Assembly: GCA_964465945.1 (NCBI GenBank)
Contig: CAYXMM010000002.1
Coordinates: 62,001 to 126,000, forward strand
Source: JAJRPT01 sp964465945
GTDB lineage: Bacteria; Bacteroidota; Ignavibacteria; Kapaibacteriales; UBA2268
Length of the DNA: 64,000 bases
Direction of reading: 5' to 3'
Below the pieces are notes generated by a model. It saw only the letters and a list, made by a program, of their open reading frames with translations. It did not search any database and was not told the origin of the DNA. Every line of letters starts with the position of its first letter. Position 1 is the first letter of the stretch. This document shows, one piece after another, positions 63,539-64,000 of the stretch. Made by a program: the position numbers and the translations under genes.

Positions 63539-64000
63539 ATGAATGTTTTAATCTTATTGATTGTGCTTGCAACAGGTATTTCTTTTGCTAATTGGACAGC
63601 TCAAACTTCTTTTACAACTGAAAATATTAATGATTTTCATATTGAAAATAATACTAGTGCTTATTATGCTGTTTGTAATAATGCAAAGATTTTTAAAAGC
63701 ACAAATTCCGGTTCAACTTGGGCTGATATTTCTTCAAATTTAATTTCAAGTAATATTAATTCAGTGAAGTTTTATAGTTCACAAGAAGGAATTGTAACAA
63801 ATCAAATAGGGAGAGTTTATAGAACTGCAGATGGTGGAAATAGCTTTGAGCTTCTTTCTACTTCTAGTGATAATCATTCAGTTAATGATATATATTTCGT
63901 TCATACCCTAAATACCATAATAGTGGGTGATGATGGAGTGTATAGAAAATCAACAAATACAGGGAGTAGTTGGGATACAATTCCATATAAATTTAATAAT
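63539..64000 (+). CDS. Exported BNR/Ycf48-like propeller protein, cut by window edge
   Basis: Only the first 154 codons are present. An ATG at 63539 starts a signal peptide (MNVLILLIVLATGISFA, then NWTAQ). The rest contains Asp-box/BNR-like units (KIFKSTNSGSTWADIS, RVYRTADGGNSFELL, GVYRKSTNTGSSWDTIP), typical of a beta-propeller such as Ycf48-like surface proteins of Bacteroidota. The C-terminus, where a T9SS sorting domain might sit, is outside the window. Confidence 0.8.
   Translation, partial: MNVLILLIVLATGISFANWTAQTSFTTENINDFHIENNTSAYYAVCNNAKIFKSTNSGSTWADISSNLISSNINSVKFYSSQEGIVTNQIGRVYRTADGGNSFELLSTSSDNHSVNDIYFVHTLNTIIVGDDGVYRKSTNTGSSWDTIPYKFNN

Overview
This is an AT-rich bacterial chromosome segment (I estimate about 30% G+C by eye). 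It comes from a diderm of the Bacteroidota in the broad sense (Bacteroidetes/Ignavibacteria/Kapabacteria group). The evidence is a full-length SprA, the giant translocon of the type IX secretion system (T9SS); several secreted proteins with C-terminal 'YPNP' sorting domains; Kdo transferase and BamD genes implying an LPS-bearing outer membrane; signal peptides cleaved before Gln; and a TTTG-N20-TAnnTTTG promoter. I lean towards the Kapabacteria/Ignavibacteria side because of the VWA/choice-of-anchor-D giant and the WG-repeat protein, but the window alone cannot settle this.

Layout. 1-6 kb: a leucyl aminopeptidase cut by the window edge, an aldehyde dehydrogenase coupled to a small unknown gene, and a DUF3160 T9SS cargo. 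6-8.4 kb: an accessory patch with hairpin repeats, an antitoxin followed by a MazF/PemK-type toxin gene broken by one in-frame TAG, an 8-bp tandem repeat and a T9SS propeller protein. 8.4-24.2 kb: mostly housekeeping genes (AlkD, a biotin carrier protein, YitT, GAPDH, HIT, PHP, Kdo transferase, M28 peptidase, MurF, BamD) plus a WG-repeat protein and a 1540-residue VWA protein. 24.5-31.4 kb: sprA. 31.8-35.5 kb: Bax-inhibitor-like protein, two outer-membrane barrels and an aromatic/Asn/RGG-rich lipoprotein. 35.6-42.3 kb: glutaminyl cyclase lipoprotein, RibD, a C25-like T9SS protein, aspartate kinase, an unknown membrane protein and CoaD. 42.4-44.1 kb: a 2-oxoacid dehydrogenase E2 with two lipoyl domains.

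44.6-50.6 kb is the main accessory island. It holds a single-domain HUH (Y1) transposase of the IS200/RAYT type inside a nested array of short hairpins, then three unrecognised membrane-protein genes, then a MmeI-like type IIG restriction-modification enzyme 22 bp after ruvB. 50.7-64 kb returns to the core: ruvB, a CDF transporter, an SDR, a T9SS subtilase, tRNA-Asp, ComEC, a THUMP-like methyltransferase, an Ig-domain protein, an S41-like protein without the usual catalytic Ser, a TPR lipoprotein and the start of a BNR/Ycf48-like protein.

Three threads are most interesting. First, the hairpins around the HUH transposase and at 6.2-6.3 and 8.25 kb mostly have a three-base loop closed by C-G, usually C(GNN)G, and the stems co-vary between copies. 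Second, the restriction-modification gene is translationally coupled to a membrane protein and followed by two more. Third, export biology converges: SprA, T9SS cargos, a glutaminyl cyclase and at least five signal peptides with Gln at the predicted mature N-terminus.
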